Shown: positions 33,615 to 43,174, numbered from the stretch's first letter. The stretch is DNA of 64,000 nt from JANXLS01 sp035308565 (GCA_035308565.1 DATGGK010000105.1:23958-87957); one strand, 5' to 3'. Notes: generated by a model from the sequence alone, not told the origin. Made by a program: numbers and translations.

Positions 33615-34865
33615 TCAAATCGTGTTATTTTTAGCGGCGGCGGGGTCGCGCCATTGCACGCCCTTTCCGCGCGCATGGCGAAGCGCGGAATCGAGTGTCA
33701 TCAGGCCATACAAAACGCCGGCGAGCGGGAGCGAAAACGCGAACAAAACCGGCAATTTGAAGAAGCGCATCGCGGGCGCGTACACGTGCCCCATGATCGC
33801 CAGCCCGAGCGCGCCTTTCATGACGGCGGCGACCGAATAGAGCATTGGCGAGGCGCCGAAAATAATTCCGAACGCGCCGGCCAAAATTGCGGCAAGCGGC
33901 ACAACGAACATCAACGCCAATCCGGCGAGCGCGCCGAAGACGCGCAGCCACGAATAGTTCAGCTCGGTAAACGCGGTGCGGCGGACCATTTTCCAGATGT
34001 CGGCGAGATGCGGGTATTCGCGCAGGCTGACGACTTCGCTGCAGCTGAGGCTTAAGCGGATCGGCAGTCCCCTCCCCTTCACTTGCCGCGCGAGATTCAC
34101 GTCATCGATGATTTCGGATTTGATTGAATCGAACGATTCGCCAAGCCGCGTCCACGCTTCGCGCGAAAGCAGCACGCAGCCGCCGGCGGCGGACGCGAGC
34201 GGATCGCGCGAATTGTTGACGCGGCGCATCGGATAAAGAATGTTGAAGAAATAAACGAACGCGGGAATCAGCAGACGTTCAGCCGGCGATTCACAACGAA
34301 GTCGCGCCATGCGCGAATTTAAACCCAATGTAGGCGGGCCGCCTGCACCACAATGTATGAGGCTTTCGCTGACGAGGCGGCGCAGCGAACTGGGAGCGTG
34401 GAGAATATCGGCGTCAGTGAGGAGGAAGAATTCGGCGCCGGTTTTCGCGGCGGCTTTCGCGCCTTGATCGAGCGCCCAGACTTTGCCGGCCCAACTTTCA
34501 GGCAGCGGCGCGCCGCCGATGACGGTCAGTTTGTTCTCCGCGCGCACGCGCTGCGCGATGTCACGCGCGATTTGGGCGGTGTTGTCGGTGGAACGGTCGT
34601 CGATTAAGAAAACGGAATACTCCGCGGGGTAATCTTGTTTCAACAACGCCGGCAGCGTGCGGGGCAATGATTCGGATTCGTTGCGCGCCGGGACGATTAC
34701 GGCGACGCAAGGAAAAGCGATGCCATCGGGCAACGGCGGAATTTCTGTATCGTCGCCGACCGGTTGAAAATCCCAAGGCCGCGCGGGATGAAGCAAAATG
34801 TAGAGCCACGCCAGCAGCGAAAGCGTGGCGAGAAAAAAGAACGGCAGCACCAAAAAACTGAGCAT
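33615..34865 (-). CDS. HpnB-like family 2 glycosyltransferase, membrane
   Basis: Membrane glycosyltransferase resembling the hopene-associated enzyme HpnB. An N-terminal hydrophobic helix (FLVLPFFFLATLSLLAWLYI) precedes a GT-A domain: VAVIVPARNESESLPRTLPA, LLKQDYPAEYSVFLIDDRST with the nucleotide-sugar site, and FFLLTDADILHAPSSLRRL with the metal-binding DxD region. Later IIDDVNLARQVKGRG and then three or four C-terminal membrane helices. Residues about 190-200 (HCGAGGPPTLG) are read from a palindrome AGGCGGGCCGCCT at 34332-34344, probably an inserted repeat. No squalene-hopene genes are nearby, so the hopanoid role is unproven. Confidence 0.8.
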   Translation of the reverse strand: MLSFLVLPFFFLATLSLLAWLYILLHPARPWDFQPVGDDTEIPPLPDGIAFPCVAVIVPARNESESLPRTLPALLKQDYPAEYSVFLIDDRSTDNTAQIARDIAQRVRAENKLTVIGGAPLPESWAGKVWALDQGAKAAAKTGAEFFLLTDADILHAPSSLRRLVSESLIHCGAGGPPTLGLNSRMARLRCESPAERLLIPAFVYFFNILYPMRRVNNSRDPLASAAGGCVLLSREAWTRLGESFDSIKSEIIDDVNLARQVKGRGLPIRLSLSCSEVVSLREYPHLADIWKMVRRTAFTELNYSWLRVFGALAGLALMFVVPLAAILAGAFGIIFGASPMLYSVAAVMKGALGLAIMGHVYAPAMRFFKLPVLFAFSLPLAGVLYGLMTLDSALRHARGKGVQWRDPAAAKNNTI

Positions 34866-34973
34866 CGTTTGATTTTATCGCCGAAAGACGTTTTCGAAAT
34901 TTCAAATCTGTTTAGAATCGCCGCGCAGACGGGCCGGCAGGGACGCCGGCGGTACAGATTGGAGCGGGCGAAC

Positions 34974-35942
34974 GTGCTGTTGATTGGAATCGACGAAGCG
35001 GGCTACGGGCCGGTGATTGGGCCGCTGTGCCATGGATTTTGCGCGTTTCGCGTGCCCGAATCGGACGATTATTCGCCGCCGGATTTTTGGAAACTGCTGC
35101 ATCCGGAGATTGCGCCGTTTGACGGCTGCGTCGAAAATGTCAGCATCCTCATCGACGACTCGAAGATTGTGTACACGCGCCGCGGTTTCTCGGCGCTAGA
35201 AGCGGGCGTGCGCGCTTTTTTGGAATGCATGAAGCCGCCGCTGAGCGATGCGCCGCTGCAATCGGGATTCGTGGGTTTGAATGAATTGCTTCACGAAGAC
35301 GAACATGCCGTGCTGCGCGGCGACAAATGGTTTTGCGAACCGTGCGCGCCGCCGGTCACGGATGCGCCGATTGTCGGCAACCTGCGCCAAAAACTTGCGC
35401 AGCAGCAGGCGAGTATCGTAGCGCTGGGCGCGCGCGCGATGAGTCCGCGCGTGTACAACGAGGCGCTGGATTCGGGGCTGAACAAATCGGAAGTGAGCTG
35501 GCGTCCGATCGCGGCGGAGATCAAACGGCTTGCGGCGCTGGCCGCGCCCGACGAGTGCATTCACGTTACCGTGGACCGGCAGGGCGGGCGTCGATTTTAT
35601 GCGGCGCACATCGCTGAACTGTTTGGCGTGCCGCTGGTGCGGACGACACGCGAAGAGGAATTGATTTCGCATTACGTGATCGACGGCGAGCGCCGCCAGG
35701 TGCACGTGGGATTTTTTGTGGGCGGCGAAAACGTGCACATGCCGATTGCGCTGGCGTCGATGGTGGCGAAATTGGCGCGCGAAAAATGCATGCAGCGGCT
35801 GAATGCGTTTTTTCTGCGGCATCAGCCGGAATTGAAACCGACGGCGGGCTATTACGGCGATGGGCGGCGATTTTTGAAGGACACGCGCAAGCTGCGTAGG
35901 CGATTGAAAATCAAGGATGGGGATTTTATTCGGAAGAAGTGA
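34974..35942 (+). CDS. RNase HII-like nuclease family protein
   Basis: The start LLIGIDEAGYGPVIGPLCHG parallels the RNase HII signature IDEAGRGPLAGP, including the first metal-binding Asp-Glu. DDSKIVY follows where the family has DSKxL, and ALASMVAKLAREKCMQRLN parallels the AASxxAKxxRD block of RNase HII; HVTVDRQGGRRFYAAHIAE holds a further candidate Asp. At 322 aa it is longer than ordinary RNase HII (about 200) because of ~80 inserted residues after the first motif. GTG 34974 is chosen with GGAG 9 bp upstream; the frame is open earlier but overlaps the divergent GT2 gene. Cleavage of RNA in DNA hybrids is inference. Confidence 0.65.
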   Translation: MLLIGIDEAGYGPVIGPLCHGFCAFRVPESDDYSPPDFWKLLHPEIAPFDGCVENVSILIDDSKIVYTRRGFSALEAGVRAFLECMKPPLSDAPLQSGFVGLNELLHEDEHAVLRGDKWFCEPCAPPVTDAPIVGNLRQKLAQQQASIVALGARAMSPRVYNEALDSGLNKSEVSWRPIAAEIKRLAALAAPDECIHVTVDRQGGRRFYAAHIAELFGVPLVRTTREEELISHYVIDGERRQVHVGFFVGGENVHMPIALASMVAKLAREKCMQRLNAFFLRHQPELKPTAGYYGDGRRFLKDTRKLRRRLKIKDGDFIRKK

Positions 35943-35970
35943 TGGAGGGGCGGCACTCCTGCCGCCCTGA
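35943..35970 (+). repeat. GGGGCGGCACTCCTGCCGCCC repeat, single palindrome
   Basis: Member of the GGCGGCACTCTTGCCGCC family in the 32-bp gap between two convergent genes; the hairpin could serve as a shared terminator. Confidence 0.8.
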
Positions 35971-35974
35971 GTCG

Positions 35975-37507
35975 TCACAGTTTCTTGCACACTTCCAGCA
36001 CGCCGGGAATGTCGTGTACTTTGGCCTCCGCATGAATCGGGATGCCGCATTCCGTCATGGCTTTGCTGGTGATCGGGCCGATGGAGATGAATTTGATGCG
36101 CGCGGCGGCGATGATTTTGGCGAGGCGCGCGGGGCCGAGAATTTGCGCGAAATTGCGCGCGGTGGATGCGGACGTGAACGTTACGGCGTCGATAAGTCCT
36201 GAGTCGATCGTGGCGAGCGCGTCTTCCTGGCCTTCGGTTTCGAGGACGGTTCTATAGGCTTCGGCATCGGTGACTTCGCCGCCAAGCTTTTTCAATTCCG
36301 TGGAAAGTTCGCTGCGCGCAATATCGGCGCGCGCAAGCAGAAAGCGCTTGCCTGAAATTTCGCCAACTTTTTTCAGCGCTTCGACAATCGATTCGGCAAC
36401 GTATTCCGGTGGAATCAGATCGGCGCTGACGCCTTTTTCGCTCAAACGCCGCGCGGTCGCTGATCCGATTGCAGCAGCTTTGGCTTTGAAACTGCGCGCG
36501 TCGAAACCTTGCTTGTTGAATTCCGCGAAGAGCGCGTCCACGCCGTTGACGCTGGTGAGCACGACCCAATCGAAAGCGCCGCTCGCAAGCTTTGTCACAG
36601 CATCGGCGAGCGCGCTGCTTTCGGATGGCGCGATGCGGATCGTGGGAAATTCGTAGACGGTGCAGCCCAACTCGCGCAAGCCGTCAGCCAGATCGCTGGC
36701 TTGCGCGCGGGCGCGCGTGACGACGATGCGCTTGCCGAAGAGCGGCGCGCGCTCGAAGAAATTCAGCTTGTCGCGCAGGCTGACGACGCCGCCGACGATG
36801 GTCAGCGCGGGGGCTTGAATGCCGCTGTCGCGCACGAGCCGCTCGATATTCTCGAGCGTGCCGGCGACGGTGCGCTGGCGGCGCGTCGTGCCCCATTGGA
36901 TCACGGCGGCGGGCGTTGTGGGCGGAATGTGTTTCGACAATTCCGACGCGATGCGGCCAAGGTTTTTGATGCCCATGTAAAAACAGAGCGTGCCCACTTT
37001 CGAGAGCGCCGCCCAGTCCAGCGCGCTTTCCGGTTTCGTCGGGTCTTCGTGGCCGGTGACGAAGGCGACGGCGCTGGCGTGCTCGCGGTGCGTGACGGGG
37101 ATTCCGGCGTAGGCGGGCGCGGCGATGCCGGCGGTGACGCCGGGAATGACTTCGACGTTCGCGCCATTTTCGATCAGGTACAGCGCCTCTTCGGCGCCGC
37201 GGCCGAAAAGATATGGGTCGCCGCCTTTGAAGCGCAGCACGCTTTTTCCGGCGCGTGCTTTTTCGAGCAGGATTTTATTGATGTCCGGTTGTTCGACGGC
37301 GTGTTGCGCGCCGCGTTTGCCGACGTAGATTTTCTCCGCGAGCGGATTGGCGCCGGCCATAATTTCAGGCGACACGAGCGCGTCGTACACAATGCAATCG
37401 CAGGCGCGCAGCAGTTCGCGCGCGCGGACGGTGAGCAGGCCGGGATCGCCGGGGCCGGAGCCGGCGAGGTAGACGGTTGATTTCCTGGCTTTTGATATGT
37501 CGGACAA
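35975..37507 (-). CDS. cobA-hemD: Uroporphyrinogen-III C-methyltransferase / uroporphyrinogen-III synthase fusion
   Basis: Bifunctional tetrapyrrole enzyme. The N-terminal half (residues ~10-250) is a SAM-dependent uroporphyrinogen-III methyltransferase: VYLAGSGPGDPGLLTVRA, SVLRFKGGDPYLFGRGAEE, VIPGVTAGIAAPAYAGIPVT, VIQWGTTRRQRTV and APALTIVGGVVSLRD. The C-terminal half (~255-510) is a HemD domain: GKRIVVTRARAQASDLADGL, WVVLTSVNGVDALF, AAIGSATARRLSEKG, DAVTFTSASTARNF and ISIGPITSKAM. It closes the tetrapyrrole ring and then methylates it toward siroheme or cobalamin. The fusion is known in other bacteria. hemC is not adjacent. Confidence 0.92.
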   Translation of the reverse strand: MSDISKARKSTVYLAGSGPGDPGLLTVRARELLRACDCIVYDALVSPEIMAGANPLAEKIYVGKRGAQHAVEQPDINKILLEKARAGKSVLRFKGGDPYLFGRGAEEALYLIENGANVEVIPGVTAGIAAPAYAGIPVTHREHASAVAFVTGHEDPTKPESALDWAALSKVGTLCFYMGIKNLGRIASELSKHIPPTTPAAVIQWGTTRRQRTVAGTLENIERLVRDSGIQAPALTIVGGVVSLRDKLNFFERAPLFGKRIVVTRARAQASDLADGLRELGCTVYEFPTIRIAPSESSALADAVTKLASGAFDWVVLTSVNGVDALFAEFNKQGFDARSFKAKAAAIGSATARRLSEKGVSADLIPPEYVAESIVEALKKVGEISGKRFLLARADIARSELSTELKKLGGEVTDAEAYRTVLETEGQEDALATIDSGLIDAVTFTSASTARNFAQILGPARLAKIIAAARIKFISIGPITSKAMTECGIPIHAEAKVHDIPGVLEVCKKL

Positions 37508-37539
37508 TTCGAAATGCCTTTCTCGATTCGAAAGGCCAA

Positions 37540-37637
37540 TTTGTCATTTGGCATTTGTCATTTGTGATTTGTCATTTCAATTCGGTTGCGCAGTAAAATG
37601 ACAAATGCCAAATGACAACTGTCAATTGACAAATGGG
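37540..37637 (+). repeat. Heptamer arrays, inverted pair (TTTGTCA / AAATGAC)
   Basis: Five TTTGTCA-type units (37540-37574) and six AAATGAC-type units (37596-37637), inverse of one another, separated by 21 bp. They lie between the cobA-hemD start and the stop of the sugar isomerase and could fold into a long imperfect hairpin. Confidence 0.9.
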
Positions 37638-37651
37638 CTGTTCCGGGCCGT

Positions 37652-38470
37652 TCACGCGTCGATCTCTTTCAAAATTCCCTTCAGCGCAGCGACAGCCGTT
37701 TTGAAAAGCGCCGGGCCGGTGAAGCCCTTAAACGTGCCGCTTTCGCTCAAGTGCGGTTCGAACGAGAGGTATCCTTTCCATCCGCTGTGAAACGCGTCGC
37801 GCAGGATTTCGCGAATTTTTCCGTCGCCCTGTCCGGCGGGGACTTCGCGCTTGTCGGATTTGCGGCAATCTTTCACGTGAAAATCGAGCACGTACGGTTT
37901 GAGCTTGCTCCACGCTTTGAGCGGGTCGTCGTCGCTTTGGAGGAAATTGGAGAAATCGAACGCGGCGCGCACGTGCGGCGAATTAATGTGGTTCAAAATT
38001 TCCAACTGGCGGTCCGCGGTGTCGCCGTATAGGTCTTTTTCGTTTTCGAAGAGCAGATTGATGTCGAGCTTCTTGGCTTCGTCGGCCAGCGCCTTTACGC
38101 GCGAAAGAACCTCGGTGCGATATTTTGCCGGGTCTTCACCTTTGGGCATGAAGAACGAGAAGACGCGCACGGCGCGCGTTTCGAATGCGCGCGCGAGTTC
38201 GGAGGCGCGCTTCAGACGTTTGAGTTCCGGTTCGAACGGTTCAGTGATTTGAATTTTGCCAACGGGCGAACCGATGCAGGAGAAATGCACGCCGCGGTTG
38301 TTGAACTGCTGCTTCATGAGTTTGACCTGGAAATCTTCAAACTCCATCACGTTCTTCCCGTTCGCGCCGCGCATGGCGCAATACTGGATGCCGTTATCGA
38401 GCAGGTGGTCGATCTGCACCTGGATGTCGCTGGAGATTTCGTCCGCAAAAGCGGAAAGGCGGTAGGGCAT
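37652..38470 (-). CDS. Sugar phosphate isomerase/epimerase (xylose isomerase-like TIM barrel)
   Basis: Cytoplasmic TIM-barrel protein. RLSAFADEISSDIQVQIDHL at the start, then GVHFSCIGSPVGKI, INLLFENEKDLYGDTADRQ, RAAFDFSNFL, LDFHVKDCR and YLSFEPHL supply the Glu, Asp, His and Glu ligands expected for the divalent metal site of this superfamily. Length 272 aa is normal. Substrate unknown; members act on inositols, ketohexoses and similar sugars. It is flanked by repeats and forms no clear operon. Confidence 0.85.
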   Translation of the reverse strand: MPYRLSAFADEISSDIQVQIDHLLDNGIQYCAMRGANGKNVMEFEDFQVKLMKQQFNNRGVHFSCIGSPVGKIQITEPFEPELKRLKRASELARAFETRAVRVFSFFMPKGEDPAKYRTEVLSRVKALADEAKKLDINLLFENEKDLYGDTADRQLEILNHINSPHVRAAFDFSNFLQSDDDPLKAWSKLKPYVLDFHVKDCRKSDKREVPAGQGDGKIREILRDAFHSGWKGYLSFEPHLSESGTFKGFTGPALFKTAVAALKGILKEIDA

Positions 38471-38551
38471 AATCGGTGCTCCGTAACGTTGAGTTGTTGC
38501 GGCGCATTTTATAGCATCGCGAGCGAACGGAAAGGTCAGGTAGAAAGAAAT

Positions 38552-38729
38552 AGGCCCTATGTGGCCTATAGGGCCAATAGCAAAGGACGAGTGCTTTACG
38601 AACTCGGGACACGCTCTGGAAAAAGTTCAAGAGCATGTTCGCAAGCGCAGCCACCCCTCACCCCCGTCCCCTCTCCCCCAAGGGGAGAGGGGAGAACTAC
38701 GGCACTTCGCTTCGCGAAGTTTTGAAACG
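38552..38729 (+). repeat. Repeat cluster: GGCCTATAGGGCC and CCCCTCACCCCCGTCCCC hairpin
   Basis: CTATGTGGCCTATAGGGCC (38552-38578) belongs to a family also at 45895-45912, 54446-54485 and 61025-61069. Then CCACCCCTCACCCCC, a CTCTCCCCCAAGGGGAGAGG hairpin and CTTCGCTTCGCGAAGTTTTG (38651-38729) match 45957-46033 almost base for base; a shortened form lies inside gltX (61804-61846). Confidence 0.85.
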
Positions 38730-38734
38730 GCTTC

Positions 38735-41700
38735 TTATTCCTTCGGCTTTTCTTTTTTGATAAAAATCGATTTTCGCGGCAACGATACTTTCTGCGTAGG
38801 GCGCTTGAAGGCGCCGGACGACGCCTGCATGACACCGGAGATTTTCACCGCTTGGCCAGTCAAGGCACTTAGCGGGTCGGTGGAGAGCAGTTCCCATTCG
38901 AGATCCCAGACGCGCAGGTATTTGTCTTCGGACCCGGTCAGCAGATGGCAGTTGTCAGAACTTAGCGCGAGGCACGAAATGCCTTTCGTGTGCGGACAGA
39001 TCGAATGCAGCAGTTTCCCGCTTGCGGCCTCCCAGATTTTCACCATCGAATTGAGGCCTTCCATTCCGCCGCTGAAGACGAAGCGATTATCGACGCTCAT
39101 GGCGAGGCTGTGAAAACGCGATTGGCCGTCGCGCGCGATCCAGAGGTTCTGACCGTTTTCGAGATTCCATAGGCGCAGCGTTTTGTCTTCACCGGCACTC
39201 AGGAATTGCGGGCGGTCGAGCAGAACCGCCAGGTCCAGAATCGCGCCCGAATGGCCGTCGAACGTGCGCGTGCATTTGCCTGTGACCGTGGACCACAGCC
39301 GCACCGATCCGTCTCGCCCGCCTGTGACGACTCCGCGGCTGTCGGGCAGATAGCGAACGGCCACGAACGGCTCGTCGCTGCCGTCGTCGGGCGCGAGCGT
39401 CTTGATGCAGCGGCCTGATGCGATGTCCCAGAGCTTGATGCTGCAATCGGAACTGACGGTCGCCGCGACACGTCCGTCGCGCGAGATTGAAAGCGCGTTC
39501 ACTTCGCCGCGATGGCCTTGCAGCGTCTGTCGGAGCTGGCCTTTCACGGCGTCCCATAAACCGACGGTGAAATCCGAGCTGGCGGAAACAATCGACGCCG
39601 AATCGGGCGTGATCGCGATGGCTTCGACGGCTTGCTTGTGTCCTTCGAGCGCGCGCACAAATGTGCCGGTCGAAAGGTCCCAGGTGTCGAGGGCCTTGTC
39701 GTTGCGTCCGGCGGAAATTGCGCGCTGGCCATTTGCAGCAAAAACTACGGCGCGGAAACCGTGCGGGTGGCGGCCTTCGATTTCGTTGCGCAGATACGCA
39801 GCCGCAATGCTTTTCAGAGGGAGCTTCGCGCAAAGCTGCGCATTCAGCGCCAGCGCACGCGGATCGCGCTCGTAGCCTTCGACTTTGCGCGCTTTCTTCA
39901 GCCAGGCGTAGGACGCGGCGTACTGCGCGTTTTCGTATGAGGAAAGCGCATTTTGCAGCGCTGTCTTGAATTGCCGGCTGGAACTTTGCGACTTGTCCTG
40001 GCTTTCCACGCGGCAGACGACGAGGTTTCCCGCGTACGGATCGGAGACCGACGGGTCGCGCGTGTAACGATCCAATTCGAGGTTCCACAAGCGCAGCGGG
40101 CGGCCCAAATTCTCGGATGCGCCTGAAACCGCCTGTGTGGCGTCCGGCGTGACCGCGACGGCGTTGACCGCGCCTTGGTGGCCGGTGATTGTGCGCAGGC
40201 AATGCCCGTTGTTGGTGTCCCAGATGCGCAGCGTATTGTCGTCGCCACCCGAGATTAAGAAGCGGCCGGCAATCAGCGCGGCTGTTGCGGCGTTCATCGA
40301 AATGATGCCGGAAGTCGTCAGCGACGCGGTGCCCATCGGGTTTGCGGGCGCGGGGACGAGCGCAAGCGAATTGACGGTGCCGCGATGGCCTTTGAATTCG
40401 CAGACGGGCACCCACGATTGGCAATCCCATTTCAGCAGCCGTCCATCGGAGCCGGCGGAATAGAGGTGCTTGCCGTCGGGCGCGAAAACCAGCGCTTTGA
40501 GCGGCGTAAGCTGGCTCTTGAGCAGCGCGATATTTTTTCCGGAGGGCATTTCCCAGACGCGAATGGTCGCGTCCGAACCGCCGGAGACGATCAGTTTTTC
40601 GCCGGGAGAAAACGCAACACACGTGACGGATTCGTCGTGGCCCCAAAGCGTGCGCAGCAGCGTGCCTTTGCCGAGTTCCCACACGCGCACGGATTTGTCG
40701 CTGCCGCCGGTGATCGCGGTGCTGCTGTCGGCGGAGACTGCCAGCGCGTTGATCGAGCCGATGTGGCCTTTGCCGTAGAAGTCATCGACAATGAAACCGG
40801 TGTCGAGCGTCCACATGCGCAGGATCGAATCTTCGCCGCCGCAGATGAGATGCTTGCCGTCGGGAGTCGGGGCGACGCAGAGCACCTGCTTGGTGTGGCC
40901 GCTGAAATTGTTCGCCTGGCGGCCCGTGGGCAATTCGAATTGACAGACCGAATTGAGCGCGCCGTCGGAGAATAAACTGCGGCCATCGGGCGCGACGGCA
41001 ATCGCGCGCACTGAGCCGATGCGGTCTTCGATCACGCGCGCGGGGCCGATGTTGGGATGCAGGCAGCGGCCGAGGCGGGCGCGCTGGCAGGCGCGGGCCT
41101 GGCTGGCGCAGAGCTTGGCGATGTCATCGACGGGAATGAGCTGCAGCGCTTTCAAATAAGCGGCTTCGGCGTCGCGGTATTTTTCGAGCGCAAGCTTGGC
41201 GTGGCCCAACGCGCGCCACGCGTGGCCGTCGCCGCTGATCGTAGGGTCGGCGATTTCGGGGTCGAGCGCTTCCTGAAGCGCCTTTTCGGCGTCGAGCGGA
41301 TTGCAGGTCTCCAGAAAGAGGTAGCCTAAGTAGAGGTGCGCCTTTCGCTGAGTTTTGGCGGCTTCGCGGAGTTGATTGACGGCATCGAAATCGGTGATTC
41401 TGCCCGCGCGGAACGCGAGCAGCGAGCTGTTGTAGATCGATTCCGGATGACGCGGGTCGAGTTCCAGCGCTTCCCGCCACGCGGCTTCGGCCTGCGCGGG
41501 CTGGCCCAAATCCCACATGGATACTGCGCGGTTGTTCAAGCCGGATGCACGCGATTCGGCGATTTCGGGCGTTTCGCGTTCAAGCGGCGTGCCGAGGATT
41601 TTCGCATGCGCTGCGGCGAGTGCGTCGCGCACGTCTTTGAGCGTCTGCGGCCGCTTGGCGGGATCTTTTTCGAGACACTTCAGCGCCAACTCAGCCAATG

Positions 41701-43174
41701 GCGCCGGCAGGTCCTTGCGATGGGAACGCGGATCGGGCGGTCGCACGGACAAGTGTCGCGCGATGATCACTTGAGCGGGCTCGCCTTTGCCCGATTCATC
41801 GAACGGGCGGCGGCCACAGCAGAGTTCGTAGAGCGTGATTCCGAGCGCGTAGATGTCGGCGCGCGCATCGACGTGCCGTGCTTTGCCCCATTGTTCGGGC
41901 GCGCCGTATTGCGGCGTGCCGAGGCTCAGGCCGGTGCGTGTGAGGTCGCTGGTGACGATGTCGTGCATGCCGCTCCCTTGCGGTCGCGGTTCGTCGCTTT
42001 CGATGTCTTCGACGCCGGCGACTTTGACCAGGCCGAAGTCGGTGATGCAAAGCTGGCCGTCTTCGCGCATGAGCATGTTGCCGGGTTTGATGTCGCGGTG
42101 CACCACGCCGCGCTCGTGCGCGTAGCCGAGGCCGTCGCAGGCTTGGACCATCAGGTCGATGATGCCGGCCCATTTGCCGGGGCCAATACGGCCTTTCTGG
42201 AACCAGTCTTTGAGACTGCCGCCGCCGAGGTAATCGACAAAGACGCGCGGCAGGCCGCTGAGTTCGCGCACGTACCAGCACTGCACAAGATTGGGGTGCA
42301 GGCCCAAATCGACCCAGATTTGAGCTTCGCGCAGGAAGCGCGCTTTGGCGGCGGCGTCTTTGACCAGCGCGGGCAGCGGCGTTTTCACCGCCATGTCGAT
42401 GTTCCATTCGCGGTGATGAATTTTGTAAACGACGCCCATGCCGCCCTGGCCGGCGATGGCGGTGACTTCGTATTTGCCTTCGATTAGGTCGCCGACTTTC
42501 CACATGGATTTGCTGCTGGCCGAATCCGGCGCGGGGGAAAGCTGGATGACTTTGCGCGCGGGCGCGGGTTCTTGGAAATCGGAGGGCACGAAATCGTCGA
42601 AACGCTTGCCGCGCGCGAGTTGCGAGCGCTGGCGCGCGGGTGCGGGCGCACCGATGCCGCCGGTCAGCGTCATGTCGGGCGCGTCGGAACTTTTTCCGCG
42701 CACGGATTGCGCATCATAGCCGAGGCCGCCGCTGAGCGTCATGGGCGATGCGCCGCGCAATGAGGGCGGGGCGATCTCGCCGACTTCAAGGCCCAGACCG
42801 CCGGTCATTGTATTATCGGACGCGGCGGGAAGCGAGGGTGCTGCGCCCGGCGCAAGCGCCGCGCCGCTCGGACGCGCGCCGCCAGTCGCGGTAATGGAGG
42901 CGACGCCGCTGGGCGCGGGCATGGCTGCGCCGCCGGTGCGGGTGACGTCGTTCGTAATACCGCCTTTAGGCGGAAGAACGTCCGCGCTCGGAGGCGCCGC
43001 TTCAGGTAATGGCGGGACGACAGGCGACTCGGGAATGTCGGCTTCAGCGCCGTGCGGTGTTCCGCCTAAAGGCGGGACTACGAACGCGGGCGCGTCTTCG
43101 AAACGTTTGCGCGATCGGGCTGCGCGTTTTGGATCTCTCTCAGGCGGTAGCGCCACGGTTCGAGCCTCGTGCAA
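38735..43174 (-). CDS. Serine/threonine protein kinase with TPR and WD40 repeats
   Basis: A 1479-aa signalling protein. Residues 1-225: low-complexity, with repeated MTLTGG-like motifs. Residues ~235-520: Hanks-type kinase with GQGGMGVVYK, catalytic Lys in MAVKTPL, HRDIKPGNML (359-368), TDFGLVKV, YGAPEQWG and ADIYALGITLYEL. Residues ~540-700: TPR-like helices. Residues ~725-1050 and ~1130-1450: two WD40 blocks (IRMWDL/IRVWEM-like endings), about seven blades each. No membrane helix is visible, so it is probably cytosolic. The segment DEPRPQGSGMH (395-404), between DFG and APE, is read from a palindromic repeat, i.e. an insertion in the activation loop. It diverges from an ECF sigma gene. Confidence 0.92.
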   Translation of the reverse strand: MHEARTVALPPERDPKRAARSRKRFEDAPAFVVPPLGGTPHGAEADIPESPVVPPLPEAAPPSADVLPPKGGITNDVTRTGGAAMPAPSGVASITATGGARPSGAALAPGAAPSLPAASDNTMTGGLGLEVGEIAPPSLRGASPMTLSGGLGYDAQSVRGKSSDAPDMTLTGGIGAPAPARQRSQLARGKRFDDFVPSDFQEPAPARKVIQLSPAPDSASSKSMWKVGDLIEGKYEVTAIAGQGGMGVVYKIHHREWNIDMAVKTPLPALVKDAAAKARFLREAQIWVDLGLHPNLVQCWYVRELSGLPRVFVDYLGGGSLKDWFQKGRIGPGKWAGIIDLMVQACDGLGYAHERGVVHRDIKPGNMLMREDGQLCITDFGLVKVAGVEDIESDEPRPQGSGMHDIVTSDLTRTGLSLGTPQYGAPEQWGKARHVDARADIYALGITLYELCCGRRPFDESGKGEPAQVIIARHLSVRPPDPRSHRKDLPAPLAELALKCLEKDPAKRPQTLKDVRDALAAAHAKILGTPLERETPEIAESRASGLNNRAVSMWDLGQPAQAEAAWREALELDPRHPESIYNSSLLAFRAGRITDFDAVNQLREAAKTQRKAHLYLGYLFLETCNPLDAEKALQEALDPEIADPTISGDGHAWRALGHAKLALEKYRDAEAAYLKALQLIPVDDIAKLCASQARACQRARLGRCLHPNIGPARVIEDRIGSVRAIAVAPDGRSLFSDGALNSVCQFELPTGRQANNFSGHTKQVLCVAPTPDGKHLICGGEDSILRMWTLDTGFIVDDFYGKGHIGSINALAVSADSSTAITGGSDKSVRVWELGKGTLLRTLWGHDESVTCVAFSPGEKLIVSGGSDATIRVWEMPSGKNIALLKSQLTPLKALVFAPDGKHLYSAGSDGRLLKWDCQSWVPVCEFKGHRGTVNSLALVPAPANPMGTASLTTSGIISMNAATAALIAGRFLISGGDDNTLRIWDTNNGHCLRTITGHQGAVNAVAVTPDATQAVSGASENLGRPLRLWNLELDRYTRDPSVSDPYAGNLVVCRVESQDKSQSSSRQFKTALQNALSSYENAQYAASYAWLKKARKVEGYERDPRALALNAQLCAKLPLKSIAAAYLRNEIEGRHPHGFRAVVFAANGQRAISAGRNDKALDTWDLSTGTFVRALEGHKQAVEAIAITPDSASIVSASSDFTVGLWDAVKGQLRQTLQGHRGEVNALSISRDGRVAATVSSDCSIKLWDIASGRCIKTLAPDDGSDEPFVAVRYLPDSRGVVTGGRDGSVRLWSTVTGKCTRTFDGHSGAILDLAVLLDRPQFLSAGEDKTLRLWNLENGQNLWIARDGQSRFHSLAMSVDNRFVFSGGMEGLNSMVKIWEAASGKLLHSICPHTKGISCLALSSDNCHLLTGSEDKYLRVWDLEWELLSTDPLSALTGQAVKISGVMQASSGAFKRPTQKVSLPRKSIFIKKEKPKE
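41969..41993 (+). repeat. Half palindromic repeat inside the kinase gene
   Basis: CCGCTCCCTTGCGGTCGCGG, one arm of the family at 5692-5766, translated on the minus strand as EPRPQGSG in the kinase activation loop. Two CCGCCTAAAGGCGG-type palindromes also lie in this gene at 42957-42975 and 43060-43075, read as VLPPKGG and VVPPLGG. Confidence 0.85.
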
